This document shows positions 1-11,036 of a DNA stretch of 64,000 nucleotides, one piece after another; position 1 is the first letter of the stretch, and every line of letters begins with the position of its first letter. The position numbers were made by a program, and so were the translations under genes. The notes under the pieces were generated by a model. That model was not told where the DNA came from and did not search any database. It saw only the letters and a program-made list of their open reading frames with translations. Origin of the DNA: Flavobacterium sp. (lineage in GTDB: Bacteria; Bacteroidota; Bacteroidia; Flavobacteriales; Flavobacteriaceae); NCBI RefSeq assembly GCF_017744675.1, contig NZ_JAGIAV010000003.1:310021-374020 (forward strand), written 5' to 3'.

Positions 1-93
1 TAAAAATTTAATCTCTTAAAACAATCACATTCAGCATCTGCATTTAGGACAACCTTGATGCAGGTCTTGATGTTATTTAAAAAAAATAGATCC

Positions 94-2181
94 ATGAAAT
101 TAAAAAAATATATCATTTGTTTATTGCTGCTGGCTTCAGCAGGCGTAATGGCTCAGAAATCTCCTGTTTTCTTTCCTAAAGAAAATCTGATGGTAATGGG
201 AATTTATTATTATCCAGAACACTGGAATAAAAAAGATTGGGAAAGAGATATCAGCAATATTTCTAAGACTGGTTTTGAGTTTATTCACATAGCAGAATTT
301 GCGTGGATAGACATGGAACCCGAAGAAGGACTTTACAAATTTGAATGGCTTGACGAAGTAATCAATCTGGCTGGAAAATACAAATTGAAAGTTATTTTAG
401 GCACACCTACAGCAATTTCACCCGTTTGGATGGGCATTAAATATCCTGAAATCTATCTGATGGACAGCCATTATCAGAGAGCTGAGCACGGAACAAGAGC
501 ACAGCAGTCTTTGAGCAATCCGGTATGGAGAAATTTTTCTAAAAACATCATTAGTAAATTGGCAGCGCGCTACGGCCATAATCCAAATGTAATTGGATGG
601 CAGCTCGACAACGAGCCAGAAGCCAAAGAAGATTACAGCCCTTCTTCTCAAGATGCTTTCCGCAAATGGTTAGAGAATAAATACCGTACGATAAGCGCTT
701 TAAATACGGCATGGGGAGCTGCTTTCTGGAGTCAGACCTACAGCAGTTTTGACCAAGTTAAAATTCCAAATGCAGATCATGTTGGGTGGTGGGGAATCAA
801 TCCGCATGCCTTGCTGGACTTTAAGCGATATACTGCTGATACGCAGGCCGATTTTTTAGACTTTCAGGCAGACATTATCAGACCTTTAATTGCTAAAAAT
901 CAGTTTGTAACAACAAATTATACCGCTACTACTCCATCAGCAGATCCTAGAAGAACAAAAAAACTCGATTTTAACTCTTTTACCAGCTATCCTAACAAAG
1001 GAGTTTCTAATATTGGAGACAAAGGTTTCCGTCTTGGCGATCCTCAAGAACTTTCTTTTGCTTTGAGCTTCTTTAAAACCAGAGATAATATTTCAGGAAT
1101 TATGGAGCTTCAGCCTGGTTTTGTCAACTGGGGAAATGTTAATCCTCTGCTTCAGCCTGGCGTAGTGCGCATGTGGCTTTATCATTGTATGGCCGAAGGC
1201 ATGTCTTTTGCCTGCTCTTATCGTTACCGTCAGATCAATTACGGTGCAGAGCAGTACCACAGCGGTATTACAAAACTTGATGGAACTACTCTATCGCAAG
1301 GAGGAAAAGATTACCAGCAGACGATGCAGGAAATGAAATTATTAAGAAAGGCTTATAATTCGAAGGCAGAAATGCCTAAAGAAATAAAGGCTCGAAGAAC
1401 TGCTTTGTTATGGAATTATGACAATTCTTGGAGTATGGGCCGTCAAGCGCAAACAAGCCAATGGAATACCCTGTCTTTTTTTCAAAAATATCTTGAAATC
1501 GTAAAATCATACGGAGTTCCAGCAGAAATAATTTATGAAAACGAACCATTAGATTCTTATGCGGTTGTGGTTGCTCCTGCTTACGAAATAGCCGATGAGA
1601 AACTTATTGCCAAATGGACAGAGTATGTAAAACAAGGCGGGCATTTAGTCTTAACCGTGCGTACGGCTGTTAAGGACAAAAATGGCCATTTATTCCAGGC
1701 AGGATGGGGCGCTCCGATTTATCCTTTAATCGATGCCAAAATTGAAGACTTTGACCATCTTCTGCCTTATGCAAAAGGAACTATCCAAGGTTTCGGAAAA
1801 GAGTATTACTGGAACAACTGGGCAGATTTAGTAAAAGCCAATAAACCTGAAAATGTCCTTGCTAAGTATACCAACCAATTTTACGCAGGCACGGCAGCTG
1901 TGGTGACCAACAAAATAGGAAAAGGAACCGTTACTTATATTGGCACCGATACAGACGATGGCCAACTTGAAAAAGGAGTCCTGCAGCAGGTGTATAATCA
2001 GGCTGGAATCGCTGTTGAGCATTATCCTAAAGGAGTATACGTTAGCTGGCGCGATGGATTCTGGATCGCAGTCAATTATTCTTCAGAAGATTACCAGATC
2101 GAAAAAATATCCAATACTGCAAATATTTTAATTGGCGGTAAAACTGTACCGCCAGGAGGCGTAACCGTTTGGCAGCAATAA
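94..2181 (+). CDS. GH42 beta-galactosidase (periplasmic or secreted)
   Basis: Predicted retaining beta-galactosidase of family GH42, about 695 residues, with a TIM barrel, a trimerisation-like middle domain and a small C-terminal beta domain. The N-terminal barrel opens with a YYPEHW motif typical of GH42. The acid/base is Glu174 in IGWQLDNEP and the nucleophile is Glu338 in GIMELQPG. The start at 94 is chosen because it begins a clear signal peptide ending in GVMAQ; an in-frame ATG at 55 would only add a non-hydrophobic leader. It is followed by the CE20-type esterase and HTCS1 on the same strand. In this context it probably removes beta-galactose, or the similar alpha-L-arabinopyranose, from xyloglucan side chains. 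The family call is firm; the substrate is inferred. Confidence 0.9.
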   Translation: MKLKKYIICLLLLASAGVMAQKSPVFFPKENLMVMGIYYYPEHWNKKDWERDISNISKTGFEFIHIAEFAWIDMEPEEGLYKFEWLDEVINLAGKYKLKVILGTPTAISPVWMGIKYPEIYLMDSHYQRAEHGTRAQQSLSNPVWRNFSKNIISKLAARYGHNPNVIGWQLDNEPEAKEDYSPSSQDAFRKWLENKYRTISALNTAWGAAFWSQTYSSFDQVKIPNADHVGWWGINPHALLDFKRYTADTQADFLDFQADIIRPLIAKNQFVTTNYTATTPSADPRRTKKLDFNSFTSYPNKGVSNIGDKGFRLGDPQELSFALSFFKTRDNISGIMELQPGFVNWGNVNPLLQPGVVRMWLYHCMAEGMSFACSYRYRQINYGAEQYHSGITKLDGTTLSQGGKDYQQTMQEMKLLRKAYNSKAEMPKEIKARRTALLWNYDNSWSMGRQAQTSQWNTLSFFQKYLEIVKSYGVPAEIIYENEPLDSYAVVVAPAYEIADEKLIAKWTEYVKQGGHLVLTVRTAVKDKNGHLFQAGWGAPIYPLIDAKIEDFDHLLPYAKGTIQGFGKEYYWNNWADLVKANKPENVLAKYTNQFYAGTAAVVTNKIGKGTVTYIGTDTDDGQLEKGVLQQVYNQAGIAVEHYPKGVYVSWRDGFWIAVNYSSEDYQIEKISNTANILIGGKTVPPGGVTVWQQ

Positions 2182-2220
2182 AAATGACTTTTTTCTAAAC
2201 AACCATAATTCTTACAGAAG

Positions 2221-2240
2221 CCTGCAGCTCCTGTTGCAGG
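2221..2240 (+). other. Short intercistronic hairpin
   Basis: CCTGCA and TGCAGG flank an 8-nt loop between the GH42 and acetylesterase genes. It is too weak for a confident terminator and has no T-tract. It may act in mRNA processing or partial attenuation. Confidence 0.3.
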
Positions 2241-2278
2241 TTTCAACACTGACTAACTATAAATCTAAACCAATCAAA

Positions 2279-4228
2279 ATGAAAAAAAATCTAATCGCTT
2301 TGCTTTTTGCTTTGAGTTTGTGTGCAAATGCAAATGTAAAAATGCCGTTGCTTTTTAGCGACGGAATGGTTTTACAGCGCAATAAACCCATTTCTGTTTG
2401 GGGCTGGGCCAATTCTGGAGAAAAAATTGAAGTCACTTTTAATAAACAGACTCAGAAAACTAAAGCGGACAAAAATGGAAAATGGCTTTTGTACCTGAAA
2501 CCTGAAAAAGCAGGCGGTCCTTTTAAAATGACCATTAAAGGAAACAACAGCATTACTATTGAGAACGTCCTAGTCGGAGAAGTCTGGGTATGCAGCGGAC
2601 AGTCAAATATGGAATGGCCAGTTGCTCAGGCACAAAATGCCAATTATGAAATCAGTCAGGCAGATAATCCTTGGATAAGACAATTTTTAGTAGACAAAGA
2701 TTTAAACTCGACACCTAAAGAGGAACTCAAAGCTGGAAGCTGGAAAGAAAGCAGTAAAAAAAATACAGGAGCCTTTACAGCAGTAGGCTATTTTTTCGCC
2801 AAAAAAGTATACAATGAATTAAAAATCCCAATCGGGATAATAAACTCTTCCTGGGGAGGCACTTGCGTGGAAACATGGACTAGCAGGGAAGCTTTTGAAA
2901 AAAGTCCTGAATTTAGCAGTATGATTGCCGATCTTCCAAAAATCCCAATGGATTCATTACTGAAAAATAAACTGGCTACACTGAAAGTACAGATTGAAAA
3001 TCTTCAAGGATATAAAATCACTTCAAACTCAGAAAGCCAATACAAAACAACAAACTTTGATGATAGTTCTTGGCCAGAAATGCACGTGCCACAATTGTGG
3101 AACCAGCAATTGGGCAGTTTAGACGGTACAGTCTGGATGCGTAAATCTTTTATGATTTCAAAAGAAGATGCTGTTAAAGAGGCTTTACTGGAGCTTGGCA
3201 AAATAGACGATGAAGATCTTTCTTATGTAAATGGAATTGAAGTGGGAAAGAATACCCAATGGGACAAAAAAAGAATATACAAAGTACCTGCCGGAACGCT
3301 TAAAGAAGGCCTTAACACTATTGAAGTGCGAGTAACGGATTATAGTGGCGGAGGAGGAATTTTTGGCGATGAGGCTGATTTAAAATTAACTGTAGGCAGT
3401 ACCATTGTGCCACTTGCAGGAAAATGGAAATTTCAGGTTACAGAAATCAGAACAGACTTGTCTCCAAACAGCTATCCTGCCCTTCTTTACAATGCCATGA
3501 TCAATCCTTTGATTCCCTATGCTATTGAAGGAGTTTTATGGTATCAGGGAGAGGCAAATGCTACACGCGCCGAACAATATAAAAAAGCTTTTCCGTTATT
3601 GATTAGCGATTGGAGAAACAAATGGCATCAAGGAGATTTTCCTTTCTTTTTTGTGCAGTTATCTTCTTTTAATGAGTTTGGAGGAAACAGCAAAACTGGC
3701 AGCTATTGGGCAGAGTTAAGAGAGGCTCAGAATTTCACCCTTCACAATGTTGCCAATACTGGTATGTGTGTTACAGCAGATATTGGAGATCCGAAAGATA
3801 TTCATCCAAAAAACAAACAAGATGTAGGATACAGACTTGCTGCCATTGCCTTGAATAAAGTATATGAAAAAGGAAATGTTTTCAGCGGACCAGCATACAA
3901 ATCTATGGAAACAAAAGGCAATCAGATTCTCTTAACATTTGACAATGCCCAAAGCGGTTTAATGGTTCATGATAAATACCAATATGTAAAAGGATTTGAA
4001 ATTGCAGGATCTGATCATGTTTTTCATTATGCCAAAGCTCAAATAAAAGGCAGTCAGCTTTTAGTATGGAGCGATCAGGTTCAAAATCCAGAAGCAGTTC
4101 GCTACGGTTGGGCCGACGATGCTAGTGACTGTAATCTGTACAATGCTGAAAATTTCCCTGCTGTTCCTTTTCGAACAGACGACTGGAATAGCATCACAAA
4201 AGGCATTAAATACAGCTTTGAAAAATAA
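2279..4228 (+). CDS. CE20-type acetylesterase (sialate O-acetylesterase family, SGNH hydrolase)
   Basis: About 649 residues with a signal peptide (MKKN start, cleavage near CANA). The N-terminal beta domain carries LFSDGMVLQR, typical of the sialate O-acetylesterase family. The nucleophile is Ser109 in CSGQSNMEW, and the second catalytic block is Asp507-Ile-His509 in DIHPKNKQ. A jelly-roll domain resembling the GH2 sugar-binding fold is inserted at about residues 255-385 between the two catalytic blocks. That architecture matches CE20 xyloglucan acetylesterases. The longer ORF from 2234 is rejected because its first 15 residues are not signal-like. It lies between GH42 and HTCS1, so removal of acetyl groups from galactosyl residues of xyloglucan is likely. 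The family is certain; the substrate is inferred from context. Confidence 0.85.
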   Translation: MKKNLIALLFALSLCANANVKMPLLFSDGMVLQRNKPISVWGWANSGEKIEVTFNKQTQKTKADKNGKWLLYLKPEKAGGPFKMTIKGNNSITIENVLVGEVWVCSGQSNMEWPVAQAQNANYEISQADNPWIRQFLVDKDLNSTPKEELKAGSWKESSKKNTGAFTAVGYFFAKKVYNELKIPIGIINSSWGGTCVETWTSREAFEKSPEFSSMIADLPKIPMDSLLKNKLATLKVQIENLQGYKITSNSESQYKTTNFDDSSWPEMHVPQLWNQQLGSLDGTVWMRKSFMISKEDAVKEALLELGKIDDEDLSYVNGIEVGKNTQWDKKRIYKVPAGTLKEGLNTIEVRVTDYSGGGGIFGDEADLKLTVGSTIVPLAGKWKFQVTEIRTDLSPNSYPALLYNAMINPLIPYAIEGVLWYQGEANATRAEQYKKAFPLLISDWRNKWHQGDFPFFFVQLSSFNEFGGNSKTGSYWAELREAQNFTLHNVANTGMCVTADIGDPKDIHPKNKQDVGYRLAAIALNKVYEKGNVFSGPAYKSMETKGNQILLTFDNAQSGLMVHDKYQYVKGFEIAGSDHVFHYAKAQIKGSQLLVWSDQVQNPEAVRYGWADDASDCNLYNAENFPAVPFRTDDWNSITKGIKYSFEK

Positions 4229-4253
4229 TTAAGCCTATTACAATTTCAAATGT

Positions 4254-4288
4254 CCATATCGATTCTAAAAGAAATAGAATCGATATGG
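4254..4288 (+). other. Perfect 14-bp stem-loop downstream of the acetylesterase gene
   Basis: CCATATCGATTCTA and its exact reverse complement flank a 7-nt loop, 25 bp after the esterase stop and 80 bp before the HTCS1 start. No T-tract follows, so it is not a classical intrinsic terminator. It may be an operator palindrome for HTCS1 expression or an RNA processing/stability hairpin. Confidence 0.6.
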
Positions 4289-4367
4289 ATTGGAATAGTG
4301 GCTGTAATTTAGATAAAAACAGCCCTTCTTATACTGCAACTTCAGATAAATGATTAATTTAGACCGA

Positions 4368-7300
4368 ATGAAAAAGCATAAAGTCCTCTTATTGTTTCTT
4401 ACTCTTTTTGGAATACTTTCTTTCCAAAGTATTCTTGCGCAGTCCAATTATATTTTTCACCAGTTAAAAACCAGCGAAGGGTTCTCAAGCACCAATGTCA
4501 AGACATTTCTAAGGGACAGTTATGGTTTTTTATGGATTGGCACTGAAACTGGACTTAATCGATATGATGGTTACGAATTCAAAGTTTACACGACCAACTC
4601 TAAAAAGCCCAATAGCTTAATTTCCAATGATATTTTAGGTCTCCAAGAAGACGGCTTGGGCAATATATGGGTCAATTTCGGACATGATAATGCGATATAT
4701 AACAGAGATAAGGACTGCTTTATTACAGACATCACTTCTTTTTTAAATAAGTTGCACATTCGCGCAGATAGCAACTGTAAAATTTATGTGGATAAGAAAA
4801 AGAATTTATGGGTTTTTAATAAGAAAAACATCTTTTTCTACGATATAAAAAAAAGGCATACTTCCGTCTTTACTGGCGTAAACATTGAAAACCCTTTTTT
4901 TGCTAGCGTAACAGATAATGGCGAGTCTGTATATTGCATTGAAAATTCTCAAAAATGCTGGCAGTTAAACAGTACTACAGGTCATATTAAAAACATTAAA
5001 CTCCCAGTTTCCACCAGAAAAAATGGAACTGATGAATGGCATATCGTTTTTCTGGACAGCAACAACGGATTATGGACTTATTTTAACAATAGTCCAAATG
5101 AAGTTTTCTATCGCGATGATCAGACGAAAAAATGGAGCTCTATAACATTAAAATCTAGTGTAGACAGCGATATTAATTTCGTTAGCAGCATTATCGAAAA
5201 TAAGCCAGGCGAAATATGGATTGGAACAGATCATAAAGGGCTTTTTATTTTTGACAAATCAAAAAACAACATAACAAACTGTGTTCAAACCCCAAACAAA
5301 GACAATTCCCTGCCATCCAACAATATCACTTACCTATATCGCGACAACGATAGGACTATCTGGATTGGGCACAGCAAAAAAGGGCTTTCTTTTTTTAATG
5401 AAAGTTTTAAAAACTTTATCAATTTCAAACATCCTGAATGCTCTGATATTAGCACCATAATGGAGGATCACAATGAAGATCTCTGGATTGCAACAGATGG
5501 AAAGGGACTTTTTAAAAAAGATAAAAAAACAGGAAACACTTCTCGAATTCCATTTCCTAAAGCTGCAATTACCTCTTTATTGGAAGATCGCAAAAACCGC
5601 ATTTGGATCGGAACTTATCAAAATGGACTGTTTTGCTGGCAAAATGGTGTTATAAGCCAATATACCACGAAAAACAGCAAACTAAGCAACAACAATGTCT
5701 GGAACCTAAAACAGGATCGCTATGGCAATATCTGGATAGGATCTATGGGAGGAAAAATACAGCAGCTTCCGGCAGATGCCACTAGTTTTGATTCTGTGAT
5801 TTCTGTATTTGAAGATCAAGTTTTTGCACTCGACATGTTTTACGATTCAGGCGATGAGCTTCTGCTGGGTACAGGTTACGGACTCTTCAATATTGATATC
5901 ACCAACAATAAAAATGTCATCTCATATGGCAATAAAAAAGGAACGCAAAAATTCAAACATTTTCAGATTTCTACGGTCTACAAAGACAAACACAATATTT
6001 TGTGGATTGCTCATAATGATGGCCTTAATGTTTGGGATCCAAAAAAAGATACCATTTACTACTTCAACAAGTCAAATGGCCTTTGCGACAATTCTGTCAG
6101 CGCGATACTGGAAGACAATCGCAATAACATCTGGGTTACAACTCCCAATGGGCTTTCTATTTTAACTGTCAGTTATGATGCAAATGATAATTTATCCATA
6201 AGCAGTAAAAACTATTCGGTTAAGGATGGGTTGATGGATAATTATTTCAACAAACACTCTATACTGCAATTAAGAAACGGTGATATTTTGCTTGGCAATC
6301 TGGACGGATATACCATAATCAATCCTAACAAACTGCTAAAAGAAAACAAGCCGGTTTCAAAAATTATTTTTACAGGACTAACTCTTGGAAATCAGACTAT
6401 AGAAGTAGATTCTATCTATAATGGGCATAAATTGTTACAGCATTCGACAGAACTGCTTTCCAAGCTTACTTTAAGGCACGATGACAGGCTTATTACTCTT
6501 AAGTTTACGAGTACAGATTTATTAAATGCTGATAAAGTCAAGTATTTTTACAAGATTGAAGGGTTTAATTCAGAATGGATTCCTATTCAGGACAATAAAA
6601 TTGTAATTTCTGCTTTGCCAGCTGGCAATTATAAGCTTTTGGTAAAAGCCTATGATAATGCTTCTGGATGGAACGATAATATCAAAGTATTAGCGTTAAA
6701 TGTATTGCCTCCTTTTTATCTAACCGTATGGGCGTATCTTTTTTATGGGCTCACAATCGCGGGCATTATATGGTATACCGTACGCAGATCAAAAATTCGC
6801 CATCATTTAAAATTAGAAGAACAGCGCGAGAAAATGAATCGCGAGAAAGAATGGCAGATTAACGAAATGAAGCTGAACTTTTTCACCAACATAAGCCATG
6901 ATCTCAGGACTCCCCTAACCCTTATCATAACACCTCTGCAAGTGCTGCTGAATGATGCTATGGATGAGGTGATGCGAAAGAAAATAAACGTTATCCATAA
7001 AAATGCACAGCAGCTTCTTTCCTTAATCAATTCTCTGCTAGATTTTCGCAAATTAGATGCAGGAATCGTTAGCTTAAACTTAAAGGCATCCGAATTTGTA
7101 AGTTTTGCCGAAGATATCTGCAGTTCGTTTAATGTTTATGCTACGGAACGCCACATTCAATTGTCTTTTGAAAGCGAAATAGACAGTCTGCTTATGGAAT
7201 TTGATAAGGATAAGATTCAAAAAACACTTACCAATCTGCTTTCGAATGCTTTTAAATATACTCCCGATGGAGGAAAAATTCAGGTAGAAATTAGCCGTGA

Positions 7301-8375
7301 TGCTACTCAGGTCTGCGTCAAAGTTCGCGACACGGGTTCGGGAATCAGCGATAACGATAAACCGCTTGTATTTGAGAGATTTTATCAAGGAGAACAAAGT
7401 CAAAATGAAACCGGCAGCGGTCTTGGATTGCATATTGCAAATGAATACATACATCTTCATGGAGGTACTATAACCATTGAAGATAATATTCCGCATGGGT
7501 GTATATTTACCTTTAAGATCCCAATTAGAAAAAGCTCTGAAAAGAATTTGATGCTTAGTCCTGCTACGATTGATATTCCAAACATTGAAGAGGAAAAAAC
7601 AGAAAGTCCTACTGAACAAGTGGTTCTTTTTGTAGATGACAATAAAGACTTGTGCGAATTTATAGAAGACAACCTAAAAGATGACTTTACAGTACTTACG
7701 GCCCATAATGGCCAAGAGGCTATCGAACTTTTGCAAAAACACAATATTACGGTTATTGTAAGTGATGTAATGATGCCTGTTATGGATGGAATTGAGCTTT
7801 GCAAATTGGTCAAAACCAATATCTACTGGTCCCATATTCCTGTAATTCTCCTCACAGCACGCACTGCTGAAGAATATCATATTGACGGATTAAAGTACGG
7901 AGCAGATGATTATATCACCAAACCTTTTAATATTCATATTCTCAAACTTCGAATTAATAAATTTATCGAATGGACGAAAAAAAGCCATGCTGCGTTTAAA
8001 CAAAAAATAGACGTTAATCCGCAGGAGATTACCATTACCTCTCTAGATGAAATTTTTATCGAAAAAGCGATAAAAGCCGTAGAGCAGCATATCAGCGATA
8101 CGGAATTTTCTGTAGAAAATCTAGGAGATATTTTAGGCTTAAGCCGAGGACATCTGTACAAAAAACTGATGTTCATAACGGGTAAAGGGCCTGCAGAATT
8201 CATTCGAACCATACGTTTGAAAAGAGGACGCCAGCTTCTGGACAAAAGCCAGCTGCAGGTTTCACAGATAGCCTACGAAGTTGGATTTAATTCGCCTAAA
8301 AGATTTTCAAAATATTTCCGTGAAGAGTTCGGTTTATCTCCTTCTGAGTATTTAAAACTTCACAAAAAACTATAA
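4368..8375 (+). CDS. HTCS1: hybrid two-component sensor/regulator of the xyloglucan locus
   Basis: About 1335 residues combining sensor, kinase and transcription factor in one chain. In order: a signal peptide (MKKHKVLLLF to ILAQ); repeated two-component propeller units marked by IWIGT; a Y_Y_Y domain at about 690-770; one membrane span near 785-807; a HisKA domain with His844 in NISHDLRTPL; an ATPase with NLLSNAFKYTPDGG, DTGSGI and GSGLGLHIA; a receiver with acceptor Asp1133 in SDVMMPVMDG; and a C-terminal AraC HTH pair. The start at 4368 is preferred over 4350 because it begins the signal peptide. Such proteins bind an oligosaccharide in the periplasm and activate their own utilization locus. 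This one lies between the two halves of the XyGUL, so a xyloglucan oligosaccharide is the likely ligand. Confidence 0.95.
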   Translation: MKKHKVLLLFLTLFGILSFQSILAQSNYIFHQLKTSEGFSSTNVKTFLRDSYGFLWIGTETGLNRYDGYEFKVYTTNSKKPNSLISNDILGLQEDGLGNIWVNFGHDNAIYNRDKDCFITDITSFLNKLHIRADSNCKIYVDKKKNLWVFNKKNIFFYDIKKRHTSVFTGVNIENPFFASVTDNGESVYCIENSQKCWQLNSTTGHIKNIKLPVSTRKNGTDEWHIVFLDSNNGLWTYFNNSPNEVFYRDDQTKKWSSITLKSSVDSDINFVSSIIENKPGEIWIGTDHKGLFIFDKSKNNITNCVQTPNKDNSLPSNNITYLYRDNDRTIWIGHSKKGLSFFNESFKNFINFKHPECSDISTIMEDHNEDLWIATDGKGLFKKDKKTGNTSRIPFPKAAITSLLEDRKNRIWIGTYQNGLFCWQNGVISQYTTKNSKLSNNNVWNLKQDRYGNIWIGSMGGKIQQLPADATSFDSVISVFEDQVFALDMFYDSGDELLLGTGYGLFNIDITNNKNVISYGNKKGTQKFKHFQISTVYKDKHNILWIAHNDGLNVWDPKKDTIYYFNKSNGLCDNSVSAILEDNRNNIWVTTPNGLSILTVSYDANDNLSISSKNYSVKDGLMDNYFNKHSILQLRNGDILLGNLDGYTIINPNKLLKENKPVSKIIFTGLTLGNQTIEVDSIYNGHKLLQHSTELLSKLTLRHDDRLITLKFTSTDLLNADKVKYFYKIEGFNSEWIPIQDNKIVISALPAGNYKLLVKAYDNASGWNDNIKVLALNVLPPFYLTVWAYLFYGLTIAGIIWYTVRRSKIRHHLKLEEQREKMNREKEWQINEMKLNFFTNISHDLRTPLTLIITPLQVLLNDAMDEVMRKKINVIHKNAQQLLSLINSLLDFRKLDAGIVSLNLKASEFVSFAEDICSSFNVYATERHIQLSFESEIDSLLMEFDKDKIQKTLTNLLSNAFKYTPDGGKIQVEISRDATQVCVKVRDTGSGISDNDKPLVFERFYQGEQSQNETGSGLGLHIANEYIHLHGGTITIEDNIPHGCIFTFKIPIRKSSEKNLMLSPATIDIPNIEEEKTESPTEQVVLFVDDNKDLCEFIEDNLKDDFTVLTAHNGQEAIELLQKHNITVIVSDVMMPVMDGIELCKLVKTNIYWSHIPVILLTARTAEEYHIDGLKYGADDYITKPFNIHILKLRINKFIEWTKKSHAAFKQKIDVNPQEITITSLDEIFIEKAIKAVEQHISDTEFSVENLGDILGLSRGHLYKKLMFITGKGPAEFIRTIRLKRGRQLLDKSQLQVSQIAYEVGFNSPKRFSKYFREEFGLSPSEYLKLHKKL

Positions 8376-8387
8376 AAACAACGCAAT

Positions 8388-8427
8388 AAAAAAGCAGCCT
8401 TTAATCATCATTAAAGCTGCTTTTTTT
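8388..8427. terminator. Bidirectional intrinsic terminator
   Basis: The stem AGCAGCCTTTAAT / ATTAAAGCTGCT has one bulged C. It is flanked by A-tract and T-tract runs on both sides and lies between two convergent genes (HTCS1 on + and the esterase on -). It should stop both transcripts. Confidence 0.9.
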
Positions 8428-8497
8428 ATTTTTAGACCTATATTCGTTTTATTTAAAAGTGTTTCAAAAAACGACTATAAACTGCTTAAAAGAATTT

Positions 8498-9439
<942 letters not shown>

Positions 9440-11014
9440 TTATTCTGCTTTACCTGGTTGATACGTGAAGCTATCAAAATCAGCAAACGCTTTGGTGTTC
9501 TTGTTTTGAGATGTAGCGTATAGTCCAACATACACGCCTGTAAAACCTCCATTGGTCTCAGAACTTAGGTACCAAATATTGATTTTATCTAAAAACTTAA
9601 ATTCCTTTCCATCCAAAGAATAGTAGAAGCTGTAAAAATCCTTACTGCCTTCCACTTTCAAATAAATCTTTTCCGCAGGAATTTCCACTTCGGATGCGGT
9701 ATGGTTCAGTATGCCCATCTTATAACGCAACAATAATTTGTTTTTGCCTTTTTCTGTTTTTTTCAAAGAAAGGTCGTAATGCGCCTGACTCGAGTAGTAC
9801 ATAGTCATACCTGCTTCATCTCCACTTTTTGCATTATCTAATGACATTACAGTAGATGCTGAAAAATCAATATGTTCCTGTCTGCGCCCTATAAAAGTTG
9901 GCGAATCGTTGTCGTCTAAAGATACCGAAGTGGCTTTTAATCGCAATGAACCTTTCTTTTCGGTAAGTGAATACTGTTGTAGGAAAGGATTTCTAAGATA
10001 ATTCCAATCGGTTGCGAGCTTTATTTCATCAAAATTAGTAGAATAATCATGAGGTTTTACAGCCTGGACAGGTAAAGTAGGCACATTCATATCTATATTT
10101 ACTGTGCCATTGCCATTTATTACGGGCCAAGCATTTGCATCCCATCTTACAGGAGCTAGAAATGTTTCTCGACCTAACACGTGATGCAACAGACTCTGCG
10201 GACGGAAAGCCAGAAAGACAATCCACCAAGAACCATCATGTGCTTGAATAAAATCGCCGTGTCCTGTACCTTGAATCGGGTTATTTTGAGCAATTTCGTT
10301 AATATGTGTCAAAATCGGATTGGCAGGATTGGACTCATAAGGTCCGTAAATGTTCCTGCTTCGCGCTATGGTTATTTTATGGCCGTATTCTGTACCTCCT
10401 TCTGAAATAAGCAGATAATACCAACCGTCTTTTTTATAAATGTGTGGGGCTTCAGGATAACGTCCTCCTGTTCCATTCCACACCGTTTGTCCTTTGGTAA
10501 GTTTTTTTCCTGTTTTAATATCAATTTCGCAGATCGTAATGCCATTCTGATTCGATACAAAATAAGATTTGCCATCCTCAAAATATAAAGAAGGATCTAT
10601 ACCGCCTTGATCGACAAAAACGGGTTCTGACCATTCTCCTGCAGGATTATCGGTATGCACATAAAAATTTCCTCCGCCTGATACATTGGTCGTGACCATA
10701 TAAAAACGACCTTCATGATAACGGATTGTTGGAGCATAAATCCCAGCCGAAGGAGCACATTTGTCTAATTTAAGCTGAGAAGCACGCGTAAGACAATGCC
10801 CAATTTGGGTCCAATTGATTAAATCTTTACTGTGAAAAACAGGAACTCCTGGAAAGTACTCAAAGCTGGAAGTCACCAGATAATAGTCATCTCCTACTCT
10901 GCAAACACTCGGATCGGGATGAAATCCAGAAATAACAGGATTCTTGTATCCTTGCGCATTCAAGAAATGGCAGCATCCAACTATACTGATTAAAAGGATA
11001 ATTATTCTTTTCAT
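9440..11014 (-). CDS. GH43 glycosidase (probable alpha-L-arabinofuranosidase / beta-xylosidase)
   Basis: 524 residues. A five-bladed propeller carries the GH43 triad: base Asp34 in GFHPDPSV, pKa-modulating Asp140 in GGIDPSL and acid Glu188 in RYPEAPH. A C-terminal concanavalin-like beta-sandwich begins at about residue 325, as in GH43 beta-xylosidase-type members. The N-terminus IVGCCHFLNAQ could be either a lipobox or a signal peptidase I site. GH43 enzymes of this architecture in Bacteroides xyloglucan loci act on arabinofuranosyl side chains, and the position between GH3 and the CE1-like esterase fits that role. The family is certain; arabinofuranosidase is favoured by context only. Confidence 0.9.
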   Translation of the reverse strand: MKRIIILLISIVGCCHFLNAQGYKNPVISGFHPDPSVCRVGDDYYLVTSSFEYFPGVPVFHSKDLINWTQIGHCLTRASQLKLDKCAPSAGIYAPTIRYHEGRFYMVTTNVSGGGNFYVHTDNPAGEWSEPVFVDQGGIDPSLYFEDGKSYFVSNQNGITICEIDIKTGKKLTKGQTVWNGTGGRYPEAPHIYKKDGWYYLLISEGGTEYGHKITIARSRNIYGPYESNPANPILTHINEIAQNNPIQGTGHGDFIQAHDGSWWIVFLAFRPQSLLHHVLGRETFLAPVRWDANAWPVINGNGTVNIDMNVPTLPVQAVKPHDYSTNFDEIKLATDWNYLRNPFLQQYSLTEKKGSLRLKATSVSLDDNDSPTFIGRRQEHIDFSASTVMSLDNAKSGDEAGMTMYYSSQAHYDLSLKKTEKGKNKLLLRYKMGILNHTASEVEIPAEKIYLKVEGSKDFYSFYYSLDGKEFKFLDKINIWYLSSETNGGFTGVYVGLYATSQNKNTKAFADFDSFTYQPGKAE

Positions 11015-11036
11015 AATTGTAAATTATTGCAATGCT

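Noticed and set aside
7080..7619. 179-residue ORF on the - strand inside HTCS1
   Set aside because: It is antisense to the kinase domain, shows no domain and overlaps a well-supported gene.
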